A stretch of DNA of 64,000 nucleotides, from positions 3,968,001-4,032,000 of the forward strand of contig OY725498.1 in the NCBI GenBank assembly GCA_963281255.1, given 5' to 3'. The stretch is from Aphrocallistes beatrix. Lineage: Eukaryota > Porifera > Hexactinellida > Sceptrulophora > Aphrocallistidae. Made by a program: the position numbers and the translations under genes. Shown one piece after another: positions 18,357 to 28,781 of this stretch. Each line of letters opens with the position of its first letter. The stretch's first letter is position 1. The notes below the pieces were generated by a model, which saw only the letters and a program-made list of their open reading frames with translations, was not told where the DNA came from and did no database searches.

Positions 18357-21164
18357 TCAAATCAGAGTATGTCTGTCTTCCATGGCTAGGAGATACTGTG
18401 TGTATTTGTACATTGACAAGTATACAAACTTAAATTGACCAGGTGTTGACACCATTTCCATGCGCTGTCTACGGATCGTCACAAGTGCATTCTGTACGTG
18501 TAGAATTTCCTGCAGCCGAATGTGCTCCTGTAACAGGTAGAGGAGGATGAAGACGCCAGTGGGTCCAGTGCCTGAGTTGCAGTGGATTAAGAGGGGCGTG
18601 CTCTCCTTACTGAACACGCCACGTGTGTAATCGATGTAGGCCTGAAAGCCTTCGTAGCTTTTCGGAGAGTCCTGGGTAATCCAGTCCAGGAACTGGAGGT
18701 GGAAAACTTTCTTCGTTTTCCCGCTTGGAATATGCTTCACTGTAAACTGACGGAACAGGAACGCCCCTTTATCCTGGAAGGAGCGAATCGAGATCTTATA
18801 CTGATCGAACTGGATATAGTCATCGATGGTAGGGTCAGAAGAAGCTGGGAAGTAGACGTGAGAGTGGTGAGTCTCATCTTTATCCACGCTGTCCAACATC
18901 GCGATTATTCGCACATCTTGTTCCCACACCATCTGCCAAAAGTTGGTGCAAGTGTGTCGCATTGGACTCTGCGCAGCAATAAAGTGGTAGTCATGATCCT
19001 TTATAATAAACAGGACATGACTGGCATTGATGTAGTCGCTCGATTCGGTGTTGTTAGCAGCGTCGAGCTGTACTCGTGTAGAATTGTACGGAAGGATTTC
19101 CCTGAATCGATTCTTGTTGATGTTCTCAGGTTTCCGTGAGTGAGAAGTAGACAGAGGTTCGCATTTGAAGTTTGAGAATTCATCGGCACACCAACTCTCG
19201 TGCTTCCGTTTGAAGAGGGAAGCTAGGAACTTGTAGTACTTCACAGGATCGTCCGTGATGGACCTCTGTGCTAGGGAAGCAGACCGTCTGGGCGCCAAAG
19301 AAATCCTCGGTTCAATCGGGGGAACGAATCTCTCGCTCGCGGTGAACTTATCTTTCTTTTCTATCCGAAACTGAGCGATTTCTTTCGTCTCTTCAGTGGG
19401 GGAGAGTAGTGGGCCGGGATCTTCTTCTGATTTCGAGTACTTCCTGGGAATGACGGTGCTGTAGAGCTTGCTTACGCCGAGGGAAGTGTTCTCATTCAGG
19501 TCGATACCCGGAACGGAGTTAGTCTTAGACAGCTGTGAGTGTATCTGAGAGTTGTCTGAAGGTTCCATGAACTTGCTGCGTACGGAGATTGGTACTCCAT
19601 GGTGTGTGGACTCTTCTCCCTCGTAGATTACCATAAAAGGAGAAGGAGAGTGTCGCATGACCGCAGAATCAGACTCATGAAAGGGGCTGAGGGGACTGGG
19701 TGCGTGGCTGCGAGAGCTCACAGGCAAGCTGCTGTAAGGCTCTGTGAGGAGCTCACCGAACGATTTCTTCCTGAAACCGAGCAGGACCGGGATGGGAGAG
19801 GGCTTGAACTGCTTGTGGCTCTGCTTGAATGTCGTGGCTGGCATCTCGGTATCTCTGACATTGGACGGAAGTGTGTTAGACCTCCGATGGTGCGTGATCG
19901 CGTGTGAGGACTCTGTTAGCTGGGACGGAACCGGATCGGTACGCCGGCTGGGGCTGACATAGCGACTGGATGGAGTGGGGAGTGGACCCTGGTCGAAGTG
20001 TTGCTTGCGTGAGTTCATATCTGCGTCGCTGTGGTAGCGGGAAAGGGCTGGGATGCTCAGCTCTGTGGTGAAACAGGTGGTGGAGACCGCGTGTTGGAGA
20101 GGGTACGGGACTGCCGGAGAGGAGCTCAACCTCCGTCTAGCGTCCGAACTTAGAATCTCTTCGGAGGCGTACGAAGACAGACAGCGTCTAGGATTGGGGA
20201 GGGTAGTGTAGTGGTTGCCATTGAACAGCTGCTGCGACTGTTTCAGAAAGAACATATTCTGCTCACTCACACACCGCATTATATACTTGGCACTGTCCAC
20301 GTCTGCTGTGTTGAAGAGGACTGTCTCACTCCTCGACTCAACCCCGAAGTACTTGTCTTCACACCTGACACGTTTCAGTTCATCCCACCTCATGTACAGA
20401 GGTGGATCTCCCACGTTTTTCACGAATATTCCCATTGCGCATGTTCCAATGCTTAGTTTGTCGCCCGAGTCGTCCAGCACTTCAAACCCTTCGTATCCGT
20501 ACTCGGGCAGACTCTGTGTGATCTTCAGATAACTCTGTTCGGCGATACTAGCACTGGTGCCGGTGAATCCCTGGTGCAAGTGAGAGATCTGAGTCAGCAT
20601 TGAGTCCAGTTCTCCGATTTTACAGTATTTCTCAGGGAGCAGATTCAGCTCCCGGAGTTTTAAGGTCGAGTGTTTGTCAGGGTCAAAGTCTCCGAACTCG
20701 CACTGAACAGAGTAGGCAGCCAGCTTGATGGCCACCTGAGCACTGCAATCCAGTCTGCCATCCAGAATATCCATCTTCAGCTGGAGGTAGAAGAGGTAGC
20801 GAGTCACCTCATCTTCCACAAGGTGCACTTGAATGGGATAGAATTTGACCTCTAGTGAGAGGGTGATGGGCTCGTATAATCCGTCGAGGGAGTACCGTTC
20901 CAGCTGTTTCTTTATCGGTTTGTCCTTCTGCACCCATCTTGTCTTTTGTCGGATAGATTTGAACTTGAGAGAGAAATAGATGTGTTCTTTTATCCTGAAT
21001 TCTTCCGCCGCGAATAACAAACAATCATTGCCAAGAGTCGATTTATCGAAACGGTACTCTATCGTTGCTTTGTCTAGATGCATGATTCGGAGAGAATGGC
21101 TTCCACTCCGCCCTGACCCCCCTGTTGACTTGTCTTTTCCTCCTCTCTGGAACATTGAGGGCAT
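18357..21164 (-). CDS. PTPN21: FERM-domain protein tyrosine phosphatase of the Pez type (PTPN14/PTPN21), predicted catalytically dead
   Basis: The ATG at 21164 gives 935 residues in one exon. Residues ~20-310 form a FERM domain ('GRLDCSAQVAIKLAAYSVQC', 'GTCAMGIFVKNVGDPPLYMR'). A long Ser/Pro-rich linker follows (~310-640). The C-terminal ~290 residues form a PTP domain with 'NRFREILPYNSTRVQL' and 'DYINASHV'. In this family Pez-type proteins act at the cortex and junctions and affect YAP and SRC signalling. The signature loop is HCNSGTGPTG: the Cys (about residue 862) is kept but the invariant Arg of HCx5R is Pro. The WPD loop reads 'DWITQDSP', with no general-acid Asp at the expected place. 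I infer a pseudophosphatase, perhaps a substrate trap or scaffold. The linker is shorter than in vertebrate proteins of about 1180 residues. Confidence 0.9.
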   Translation of the reverse strand: MPSMFQRGGKDKSTGGSGRSGSHSLRIMHLDKATIEYRFDKSTLGNDCLLFAAEEFRIKEHIYFSLKFKSIRQKTRWVQKDKPIKKQLERYSLDGLYEPITLSLEVKFYPIQVHLVEDEVTRYLFYLQLKMDILDGRLDCSAQVAIKLAAYSVQCEFGDFDPDKHSTLKLRELNLLPEKYCKIGELDSMLTQISHLHQGFTGTSASIAEQSYLKITQSLPEYGYEGFEVLDDSGDKLSIGTCAMGIFVKNVGDPPLYMRWDELKRVRCEDKYFGVESRSETVLFNTADVDSAKYIMRCVSEQNMFFLKQSQQLFNGNHYTTLPNPRRCLSSYASEEILSSDARRRLSSSPAVPYPLQHAVSTTCFTTELSIPALSRYHSDADMNSRKQHFDQGPLPTPSSRYVSPSRRTDPVPSQLTESSHAITHHRRSNTLPSNVRDTEMPATTFKQSHKQFKPSPIPVLLGFRKKSFGELLTEPYSSLPVSSRSHAPSPLSPFHESDSAVMRHSPSPFMVIYEGEESTHHGVPISVRSKFMEPSDNSQIHSQLSKTNSVPGIDLNENTSLGVSKLYSTVIPRKYSKSEEDPGPLLSPTEETKEIAQFRIEKKDKFTASERFVPPIEPRISLAPRRSASLAQRSITDDPVKYYKFLASLFKRKHESWCADEFSNFKCEPLSTSHSRKPENINKNRFREILPYNSTRVQLDAANNTESSDYINASHVLFIIKDHDYHFIAAQSPMRHTCTNFWQMVWEQDVRIIAMLDSVDKDETHHSHVYFPASSDPTIDDYIQFDQYKISIRSFQDKGAFLFRQFTVKHIPSGKTKKVFHLQFLDWITQDSPKSYEGFQAYIDYTRGVFSKESTPLLIHCNSGTGPTGVFILLYLLQEHIRLQEILHVQNALVTIRRQRMEMVSTPGQFKFVYLSMYKYTQYLLAMEDRHTLI

Positions 21165-21475
21165 TGAAAACTGATACTGTATACCTGCTTGCAATACTAT
21201 ATAGTATTGGCTGAGTGTGGAATGCTTACAATATTCTGGTTGGAATAATTCTCACAAATTGGCAGAAGTTCACTTTGCAATATGGATATGTGCATGTAGT
21301 TGTGTGTAGGAATTACATGTAAGCTACAAACCGATAATAAAACATAATATTCATTCTTTGATAATTTAAGTGTCAGCATAACTTGGTTATGTTAACGAAT
21401 TTCTATTCTATAAATTTCTTATCAATAACAACTGATAATTACTCTCTAGAATGCAGAGCTATCCTGGAGGATATT

Positions 21476-21690
21476 GGGCATGCCTAATTTCCAGGACGGG
21501 ACGGGACCGCCCCGGAAAATCTAGGTACCTAATTTCCGGGACGGGAACAAAGTACATGTACCTAATCATACAGTCGAGTCGATTCAGAATAATTATGACA
21601 CCGATGAATCACGCCAACTACCCAAGTAGCTACATCTAAACACAGTTATTTCGTATATTTATGGTTACATGGTCAGAGACGTAGCCAGGA
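21476..21690. repeat. Left long terminal inverted repeat of a composite element
   Basis: Begins 'gggcatgcctaatttcc' and includes 'cggaaaatctaggtacctaa', 'aatcacgccaacta' and 'tagctacatctaaa'. The same order is found inverted at 23715-23890, about 200 bp at roughly 85% identity by eye. This pair bounds the Tc1-type pseudogene. Confidence 0.75.
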
Positions 21691-22075
21691 TGCGGTCTAG
21701 AACGCAACATCAAAGGCTGTGCCCCACTAAAATTTCTCAAATTAGCTTTGGGTGCCGCAACCCTCTCACGGAATGAACTGGAATTGCCGCACCCTGAACT
21801 GGGCTGGCTACACCTCCTGTATGGAATGGGGGACTGTCAGGACAAAATAGGTCCGGGAGACCAGTTGTGGTCGCCAAATTTGGTTCGGGGATCAGTTTTG
21901 GTTGTTAAATTCAAGATATACAGTCTGACACGATGAAATTGGGAAAATGTTTGAGTGTATTTTTCTAACAAAGTATAATAACTTACTTTTCAAAAATCAA
22001 ACCACATGCAAAACATACATGACTACACTATAATATCCACAAGTACTTAATCTTCTGACCTTTACTCTTCTTTAC

Positions 22076-22980
22076 TCAAACTACCCCTTTCTTCATGGAC
22101 TCCCAATATGGCCTCAAAAATTCAATTGAAATTTTTTCCCAGAGTTCATTAAGACTCTTCTCAAGCTCCAAGACACAAATTAAACTGCATTTTATCCAGG
22201 CCCATTGGTTTTCAATTGGATTGAGATCCGAGCTACACGCAGGCCAATCCATTCTGATTATACCCTCCTTCCACATGAAATCCTTCGCGATCTTGGATAT
22301 GTGCTTGGGATCATTGTCCGCCTGAAAAATCCAACCATCTGGATACAGAACTTGGCTCTGAGCAATCAAGCACTCGTTTAGGATACGAATATAGCACAAT
22401 CCAGTCAAATTCTCCCGAAAGATCTTCAATGGAAAAGTGCCACGAGAAGAAAAGGCACCCCAAACTTGAAGTTTCGTTGTGTGCTTGGAGGTGGGTGTTA
22501 CTGGGTGTTCGTCACTCCTGCTCCACAGGCAAATCTTGCCTTGTGACAACCAAATGGACATTTCGTCACTGAATACGACCTTCTCCCAATCTGTGGCCTT
22601 GTTATCTTTTGCCCAAGACACACGTCTGTCCATATGCCTCTGTGTGAGGAACGGAATTGCCTTCGCAACCTTTCGGGTTTACAGTCTCCCGGGATTACGT
22701 ATTCGACCGGGTAGTGTTGAATTTTTTCGTTAACTTCCTAATAGACATCTGTCTATTGTTTAGAGCAAGTTTGACAAGTGAAATATCGTTCTTGTTGGTA
22801 ACTCTGCCTTTTCCAGAACTTCTCTTTCTGTTAATTGAAACTTCGGCTTTCAGTTTAGAAATTGTTCGATAAACCGTGCTCTTTGGGATGCCTGTACGAT
22901 GAGATACCTCCAACGCATTCGTAATACCGGACTGGTATAACTAATCTTGTCACGGTGGATTTGTTCAATCATTACGAGCT
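22076..22980 (-). pseudogene. Tc1/mariner-type transposase, frameshifted
   Basis: The 3' part (22633-22076) carries a DD34E catalytic core typical of Tc1 transposases: 'VVFSDEMSIWL' (first Asp), 'QADNDPKHISK' (second Asp) and 'SDLNPIENQWAWIK' (Glu). The 5' part, about 22980-22695, codes a helix-turn-helix ('HRTGIPKSTVYRTISKL') in another frame. The frames are separated by a frameshift and a stop near 22690, so the enzyme is not made as one protein. It lies between inverted repeats at 21.5 and 23.8 kb, whose length (about 200 bp) exceeds usual Tc1 ends; the host element may be composite. Confidence 0.85.
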
Positions 22981-23394
22981 AATTCAAAAAGAGATTGAAA
23001 TGTTATATGAATATTTGTGATGGAAAACAATCTTAAATGACCTAAAATATATTATTAGAAAATGGGCAGTCAGGCTTATACGATGATAGGAAATAACACA
23101 CAGAAATGTTACTAAAATAGTTTTGAAATGCTGCATTTATAGAAACATCTAATATGTACGAATAATAGAAGAGAGAGGGAAGTGATGGTTGTGGTATAAC
23201 ATGCAAAATAACAAAAATAGCAATATTCCCAATTTCATCATTTCACAATGTAACTACATATAAATATATGGCTTATAATACTACACTAATTAATAACCAG
23301 GACTTAGTATATACGTATGGAGTGAAGTCCTAGATACCTCCTAGAGTGATTATCACATCCTGTGAGGGGAGGACTGCTTTAGTGTACGTAATTA

Positions 23395-23715
23395 AATGGC
23401 ACAAAAATTTTGGCAGGGGGGACCAGTTTTGGCCTGCCAAAATTGGTCCCCCCGGACCAATTTTTTTCGTGAGAAGACCTCCGAGATGCCACACCCGGGT
23501 AAAAGATATTTAATTTCTTGATCGATATAATAGTTTACATATGTTGGTTTTCTATATTTTAGTGATAATTTGTTCAATTAATAGCATATCAAGAATGTGA
23601 AAATGCCAAAAGGAGAATGATTACAAAAATTGTGAACCACTTTTCTAATGTGTAAACCTCCGAGATGCGACATCATTTGGGAGTAGATGCTTGGCCAAAT
23701 CTCGGAGTCCCCTCA
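23395..23715. repeat. Inner repeat sequence of the composite element
   Basis: Contains 'ccaaaattggtccccccgg' as a local palindrome and two copies of 'cctccgagatgc' (about 23478 and 23658). A related 'gggagaccagttgtggtc' motif lies at 21855. I read it as non-autonomous transposon sequence between the transposase remnant and the right terminal repeat. Confidence 0.45.
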
Positions 23716-23890
23716 CCCATATAACCATAAAAATACGAAATAAACGTATTTAGATGTAGCTACTTAAGTAGTTGGCGTGATTAATCGGCGTCACAATTAC
23801 GATTGTATGATTAATACTTTGGTCCGTCCCGGAAATTAGGTATCTAGATTTTCCGGGATGGTCCTGTCCCGTCCCGAAAGTAGGCATGCT
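23715..23890. repeat. Right long terminal inverted repeat of the composite element
   Basis: Inverse counterpart of 21476-21690, ending 'aagtaggcatgctc'. It includes 'agatgtagctacttaagt', 'ttggcgtgatt' and 'tctagattttccggga'. No clear target duplication is seen outside it. Confidence 0.75.
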
Positions 23891-24172
23891 CGAAATATTA
23901 CTCTTCAAGAAAAATAATTCCACTCCAACTTTATATGAATCCTCATGAGGATTCCCACAGGATTCCTATGGGAACTGAAATTTCATTCCCACGGCAACCC
24001 TGTCTTAGCCCCCCAGGGTTTTTTTATATTTTCCAAAGCTTGGCGCCTATGAAAAATATTATATTGATACGAGTATAATTTATATAAAAATTGAAAAAAT
24101 AATGCCAAAGTAGATTATTAGGGAGAATTGTAACTGAACGTAGCATCCTTCCCAAAACACCACTACATATAA

Positions 24173-24369
24173 CATACTTGCCAACTGTCCCGCTTTTTTC
24201 ACTCTTCTATTGAGCTAATTTTTACGAGTGTCCCGCTTTTACATGAAATTTCCCCATTATGTCCCGCTTTTTTTATTCTATGTATAGTACATTTCTATTG
24301 CGGCCCGCCATGTCCCGACAAATTCAACGCTGAGTCCCGCTTTTATCATGGCTCAGGTTGGCATGTATG
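24173..24369 (+). mobile_element. MITE with CATAC ends and 6-bp target duplication, copy 1
   Basis: Begins 'catacttgccaactgtccc' and ends 'gctcaggttggcatgtatg', imperfect inverted repeats. It is flanked by an exact 6-bp repeat ATATAA (24367 side: 24167-24172 and 24370-24375). It contains several 'tcccgctttt' units. Copies lie at 26425-26640, 38129-38248 and 48222-48418. Confidence 0.85.
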
Positions 24370-24454
24370 ATATAAGAAATATTCTAAGATGTAAAGAAAA
24401 ATTACAAATATAAAAGGTGAAAACGACAAGGAGAAACACTTGGAAATGTATATT

Positions 24455-25854
24455 TTACAAAAACTTAATTGTTCCCTTTAGTTTTTCATCAACGACTATT
24501 ATTCTTGAGTCGATAGCAATACCTTTAGGCCGATAGAAGATATCAGATCCATTTCCTATCTGGTGAATCAGTTCTCCTCTCTCGTTAAATACACTAATGA
24601 CGTTTCCGTTATAATCTGAAATTAGAATATTCTCTCCATTATCCAGAGTGAAGAACCAACCATCACCAACAGCATTACCTGTCCCTCTACTCACAATACT
24701 GTGAGAATAGCTGAGATCTATATTGAATATATGGATACAAGGATTTCCTCTATCCAAAACAAATATTCTATTATCTTGAGTTATTTTGATATCTTGTAGA
24801 TCATACAACTTATCTTCTCCAAAACTAGTTTTGTATTCGAGATCTTGAGAATAGACAAATATCATATTCTTACTCCAATCACAAACAAAGATATCTCCAC
24901 TGTGTTGAGATATAGCTATTCCTGTAACATCTGAGAGTTCATTATTTCCAAACTCTCCAATGAATTCACCATTTAATTTATAGAAATAGACTTTCGGGCC
25001 TAATTGACTGATATACACCTTATCATTTCCTATCGCTATACCCCAGGGGAAATTCAGCTTTCCAGCTCCATCCTCACCGAACTTGTACAGATACTGACCT
25101 TCTTGATCAAATACTTGAACTCTTTGATTCCCATGATCAGCTATGAATATATTAGAAGATTTAGCTTCGATTGCTATTCCATAAGGATTATTCATCTCTC
25201 CATCAGCATTCCCTTTCCTACTAGCTGTGAGAATAGGATTAATCTTATTTTGATAACGGATCTTCTCTCTTATTTCGATTCTTCCCAGATTCCTAACAGA
25301 GTGGAGTATATCTTCATTCCATGACAATGTCACATACGGATCGGAGGAATTTAATCTGATCTCATTCAGTTTTAATTCAATATCTGGAAGATGTTGTTTC
25401 CTGAGAGATTTGACTAATTCGCTTCCTTCAAGAATACTCTCTGTAATATCTCGCATATTATTCAAAGATTCAATCTCGTTGTCTCTCTTATCTTGTTTTT
25501 TCCGATAATTGATTTCAAATTCATTTAATTCTTGAAATAATTCACCTTCTCTTTCTCGTAACTGATCGATTAGGAATTGAATCTTATCAGAAATCTCCAT
25601 TCTTACTGTATTAAAATTGTCTACAACATCTTTACTGTATTTATCATTACAGGAGACAAGCAAGCCAGAATTCGAAAACCTAGATAATTTGGATATAATT
25701 CATATCAATGATTTCAGCAGAAAAAAAATTGAAGGCAAATATTTTGAAAGTGTATGCAGTAAAATCAATCAATGTGTAGAGTCACAGGATTATAGATTTA
25801 AGTTTGAACTTACCAAATAATGAAGATGAGTAGAATTCCTAACAAAAGATTCAT
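24455..25854 (-). CDS. Secreted coiled-coil/NHL-repeat protein, intact copy (D)
   Basis: Two exons. Exon 1 (25854-25814, 41 nt) starts with ATG and codes MNLLLGILLIFII, then GTAAGT. The intron of 134 nt ends in CTAG, and exon 2 (25679-24455) continues in phase, giving 421 residues. The N-terminus is a hydrophobic signal sequence ending near 'SNSGLLVSC'. Next comes a coiled coil (~30-130; 'FLIDQLREREGELFQELNEF') and six NHL blades (~160-421; 'MNNPYGIAIEAKSSNIFIAD', 'FYRPKGIAIDSRIIVVD'). Unlike usual TRIM-NHL proteins it should enter the secretory pathway. The same 41-nt exon with the same phase is conserved upstream of copies E and F, which supports the model. Function unknown; an extracellular recognition or matrix role is inference. 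Confidence 0.85.
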
Positions 25855-26424
25855 TGTGTTTCTGGATCAATGCTAAAGCTTGAAAGTTAGAAAGTGAATA
25901 AGGCTGATATCATAACACATTTGTGCAAGGCAAGATTCTTTAATTACATCTACTCTGAAATCACAAACACAGTAGTGTTTGGGCGATTTGCACATTGAAA
26001 TAATGGGACACCTCCTAACTATGTAATTTGGAGTCCAGTACTTCCCTCTAAACCCTTCATAATGACATCCCCCTCTATTTTCTTGAGGAACAAACCCTCT
26101 CGTTGTTATTTCAGGAAGCAGATTCTTTCGATTATTCGTTGGAAAATTTGAAGTGTATATGATTAGTATCTAGTGATCAATAACGATTGATTATGATTGT
26201 GAATATGAGTGAGATAAGCACAAAATTGTCGGATTTACTAGAAATCAGCTTTCCCATTTGGTGATAAATTGCTAAACTAATTAAAATCTACCAATAAGAC
26301 GAAGAGTAAATAACTTTACGTCTGAATTGAATCCTAGTTCAGTTCTCATCATATTTCACCCGACGACATATTCCATTTCTAAGCACGCAATGTTAGAACA
26401 TGAAATCATTGCACCAATTAATTG

Positions 26425-26640
26425 CATACATACCAACCTGAGTCATGATAAAAGCGGGACTCAGCGTTGAATTTGACGGGACATGGCGGGACGCAATAGA
26501 GATGTACTATACATAGAATTAAAAAAGCGGGACATAATGGGGAAATTTCATGTAAAAGCGGGACACTTGAAAAAATTAGCTCAATAGAAGAGTGAAAAAA
26601 GCGGGACGTCCCGCCAAAAACGGGACAGTTGACAAGTATG
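26425..26640 (-). mobile_element. MITE with CATAC ends, copy 2
   Basis: Inverse orientation to copy 1: begins 'catacataccaacctgag', ends 'cgggacagttgacaagtatg'. It is flanked by an exact 6-bp duplication TAATTG (26419-26424 and 26641-26646). It sits upstream of NHL copy D. Confidence 0.85.
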
Positions 26641-27088
26641 TAATTGTACTCTGACTAACTCTCTCTATTCAGTATCCATTGATAAATATAGCTCTGAATA
26701 ATGATTAAATCTTTTTTATTACATAGTACGTACTTGAAGTATTCCATTTAACGATGCAAGTAAACATGCGTGCAAATTCTCATTATACTAGTTAGAGCAT
26801 TATTATCTTGGGGACGAATATCACAATTTAACGCCCACGAAGAATTATGACGATTTTCTTCAATGGTATTTAAATATAGTAGATATATATATGGATTATA
26901 TCTATACAATACAAACAATTAATCCTTCATTGTCTTCAGAAGATAATCTAGCACTTAATAGATCTACACGTAAAACATACTTTAGTATGACATAGAGAAG
27001 TCTGTAGAAACATGAATTTACATCACAAAATTACAAATCTTGTTGTTGTTTTTTCAGCTAAACAGCTCTATTAAAATAAGAAGATATC

Positions 27089-28414
27089 TCAGATATAAAT
27101 TCTCTCAGTCCTCTTAATGTGCACTCCACATAAGGGGCATCGATTCAGAAAACTGGTGTTTCTGTCAAAGCAATCAGGACACACACAAGCATGGTTACAT
27201 GGACGCATCAAGACAAACTCTTGATTGAAATTGCATACAACACATGTGCTGATATAAATCCTCTCTTTCTTCGCGATATAGACTCTACAGAGTGGACATT
27301 GCTTCTCAATTGTTCCGTATGTTAGTGAGCCAGCACAATCAATACACACACAAGCATGGTTACATGGATGCAGTAGGATACACTTTCGATTGCTATAGCA
27401 GACAACACACATCAAATCTTCCTCATTAGTAGTACTGCTAACTGTGCGAAGGCTATGCGAGGTATTTTCTGTTTGTGCTTGAGTGTAATGTTCTCGTATA
27501 TTCTCGCCTGGAAGCTGATTTCTATCTTGGAATAAAACAAAGACAAAGATGAAAATATATTTAAAAATTTGGATTAATAAGAATGCTAGAAGGATGGTGT
27601 ATATTAAGATTCCAAAAAAGTTAGCCAATTGAGTGAGAGCTGTACAAGTACTTTGATAAAGAGAGAGATTAACCTGTGTTAAAGAGTAAATTAATTCGAA
27701 GATTATTTCTTTGATTAGAGAGATCAAGGTGTTTGGATTAAAATTCAATATCGAATCAACTATAGTGGAATAAACGAATGGAATATAGTAGAACAGTGAG
27801 AAGACACAAAAAGAAATCATTTTGTAGAGAAAGGCGATGATGTAGGAAACTGTTACATAACACATGGAAATAAGATAGCCCAGCCGCTCCGAAATTAAAA
27901 AGTATGCGATAAAACTCTGCACTAAACTAACCACAGCTTGGTAAAATAAGAGAGCATAGTGGAACAGTGAGGTAACACAGAAAAATGTAATTTGGTAGAG
28001 ATACAAGATTATGTAAAGAAATGTTAGGTAGCATGTATATATTAAATATTTGAGACGCTCGATTATCAAAGTGTACGTAATAAAACTCTGTACCAAACTA
28101 ACTATTGTTCCGAGAATCAATGAAATATAGTAAAATAGTGAGAAGACACAGAAAAATGTAAATTGGAAGAAAGAAGAGATGATGTAGGAATGTATTAGAT
28201 AACACGTGTAAGCTAGATATCCCAAACGTTGAAAAAGCAAATTGTATGCGATGAAACGCCATATCAAACTAAGTACAGCCGAAATAATTAATGAAATAAA
28301 ATAGAAGGATGAAAAGATACAGGAACAATATATTTTGAAGAAAAGGGCGATGATATAGGAAAATGTTGAGTAACATGTGTAAATTAGATATCCCAGAATG
28401 TCAAAAATGATCAT
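27089..28414 (-). CDS. Multi-pass membrane protein with four 57-residue repeats and tandem RING fingers
   Basis: The ATG at 28414 gives 441 residues in one exon. Residues 4-231 are four tandem hydrophobic units of about 57 residues; each has the pattern 'ERLGYLxYTCYxxxSYII' then 'FFCVFSLFYYISL' then 'VSLVQSFIAY'. Each unit could supply two membrane helices. Another hydrophobic block follows (~264-296), then a polar linker, then two C3HC4 zinc fingers: C335-xx-C with 'HPCNHACVCIDC' and 'CPLCR' to 376, and C391-xx-C with 'RPCNHACVCPDC' and 'CPLCG' to 428. Both are of the compact IAP/MDM2-like kind. I infer a membrane-anchored E3 ubiquitin ligase. Both fingers are followed by 'ERIYI', so finger plus tail was duplicated. 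The whole architecture is unfamiliar to me. Confidence 0.85.
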   Translation of the reverse strand: MIIFDILGYLIYTCYSTFSYIIALFFKIYCSCIFSSFYFISLIISAVLSLIWRFIAYNLLFQRLGYLAYTCYLIHSYIISSFFQFTFFCVFSLFYYISLILGTIVSLVQSFITYTLIIERLKYLIYTCYLTFLYIILYLYQITFFCVTSLFHYALLFYQAVVSLVQSFIAYFLISERLGYLISMCYVTVSYIIAFLYKMISFCVFSLFYYIPFVYSTIVDSILNFNPNTLISLIKEIIFELIYSLTQVNLSLYQSTCTALTQLANFFGILIYTILLAFLLIQIFKYIFIFVFVLFQDRNQLPGENIREHYTQAQTENTSHSLRTVSSTTNEEDLMCVVCYSNRKCILLHPCNHACVCIDCAGSLTYGTIEKQCPLCRVYIAKKERIYISTCVVCNFNQEFVLMRPCNHACVCPDCFDRNTSFLNRCPLCGVHIKRTERIYI

Positions 28415-28781
28415 TGAATCCCTAAAACCAACTTGCTAAATATGTAAATAAGAATTTTAAAAATATTAAATTATTTTCATTGAGGCCATGATTTCTCAAA
28501 AGAAATTGTTATCAGGAAAATAGAAGGTAGAAACTTTATTAAATTAAGAAACGCATTTTTTTAATTGTTTCTAAATAAATGATTATTAATTAATTTGTTG
28601 ATACTGCAAACCTCCTACAACGATTTCTTTTTTCCAAAGGAACAGACCACCAGCTCCCACACCTTGTTCTGTGGACCATTGCTTAGGATGGAGATGGCAG
28701 GACCACCCAGGTCAACAACATATAGTATGAAAAATTACTGTACCACTTTGGAATGGCGTGCTACGCCACTGCTTTAGTATA

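Noticed and set aside
21165-21194. Ten extra N-terminal residues for the FERM-PTP
   Set aside because: They require a TTG start at 21194; the first ATG in frame is at 21164. The same correction was made for HS3ST (46585), LOXL (50681), the 203-residue protein (17252) and NHL copy G (62088).
25603-25663. NHL copy D starting at TTG 25663 or at ATG 25603 as a cytosolic protein
   Set aside because: A conserved 41-nt signal exon with a matching phase and GT-AG intron is present upstream in all three family members, which better explains the open frame before 25603.
24173-26646. NHL copy D carried as cargo of a composite transposon, because inverted MITE copies flank it
   Set aside because: Each flanking MITE has its own distinct 6-bp duplication (ATATAA and TAATTG), so they inserted independently; the pair did not move the gene as one unit.
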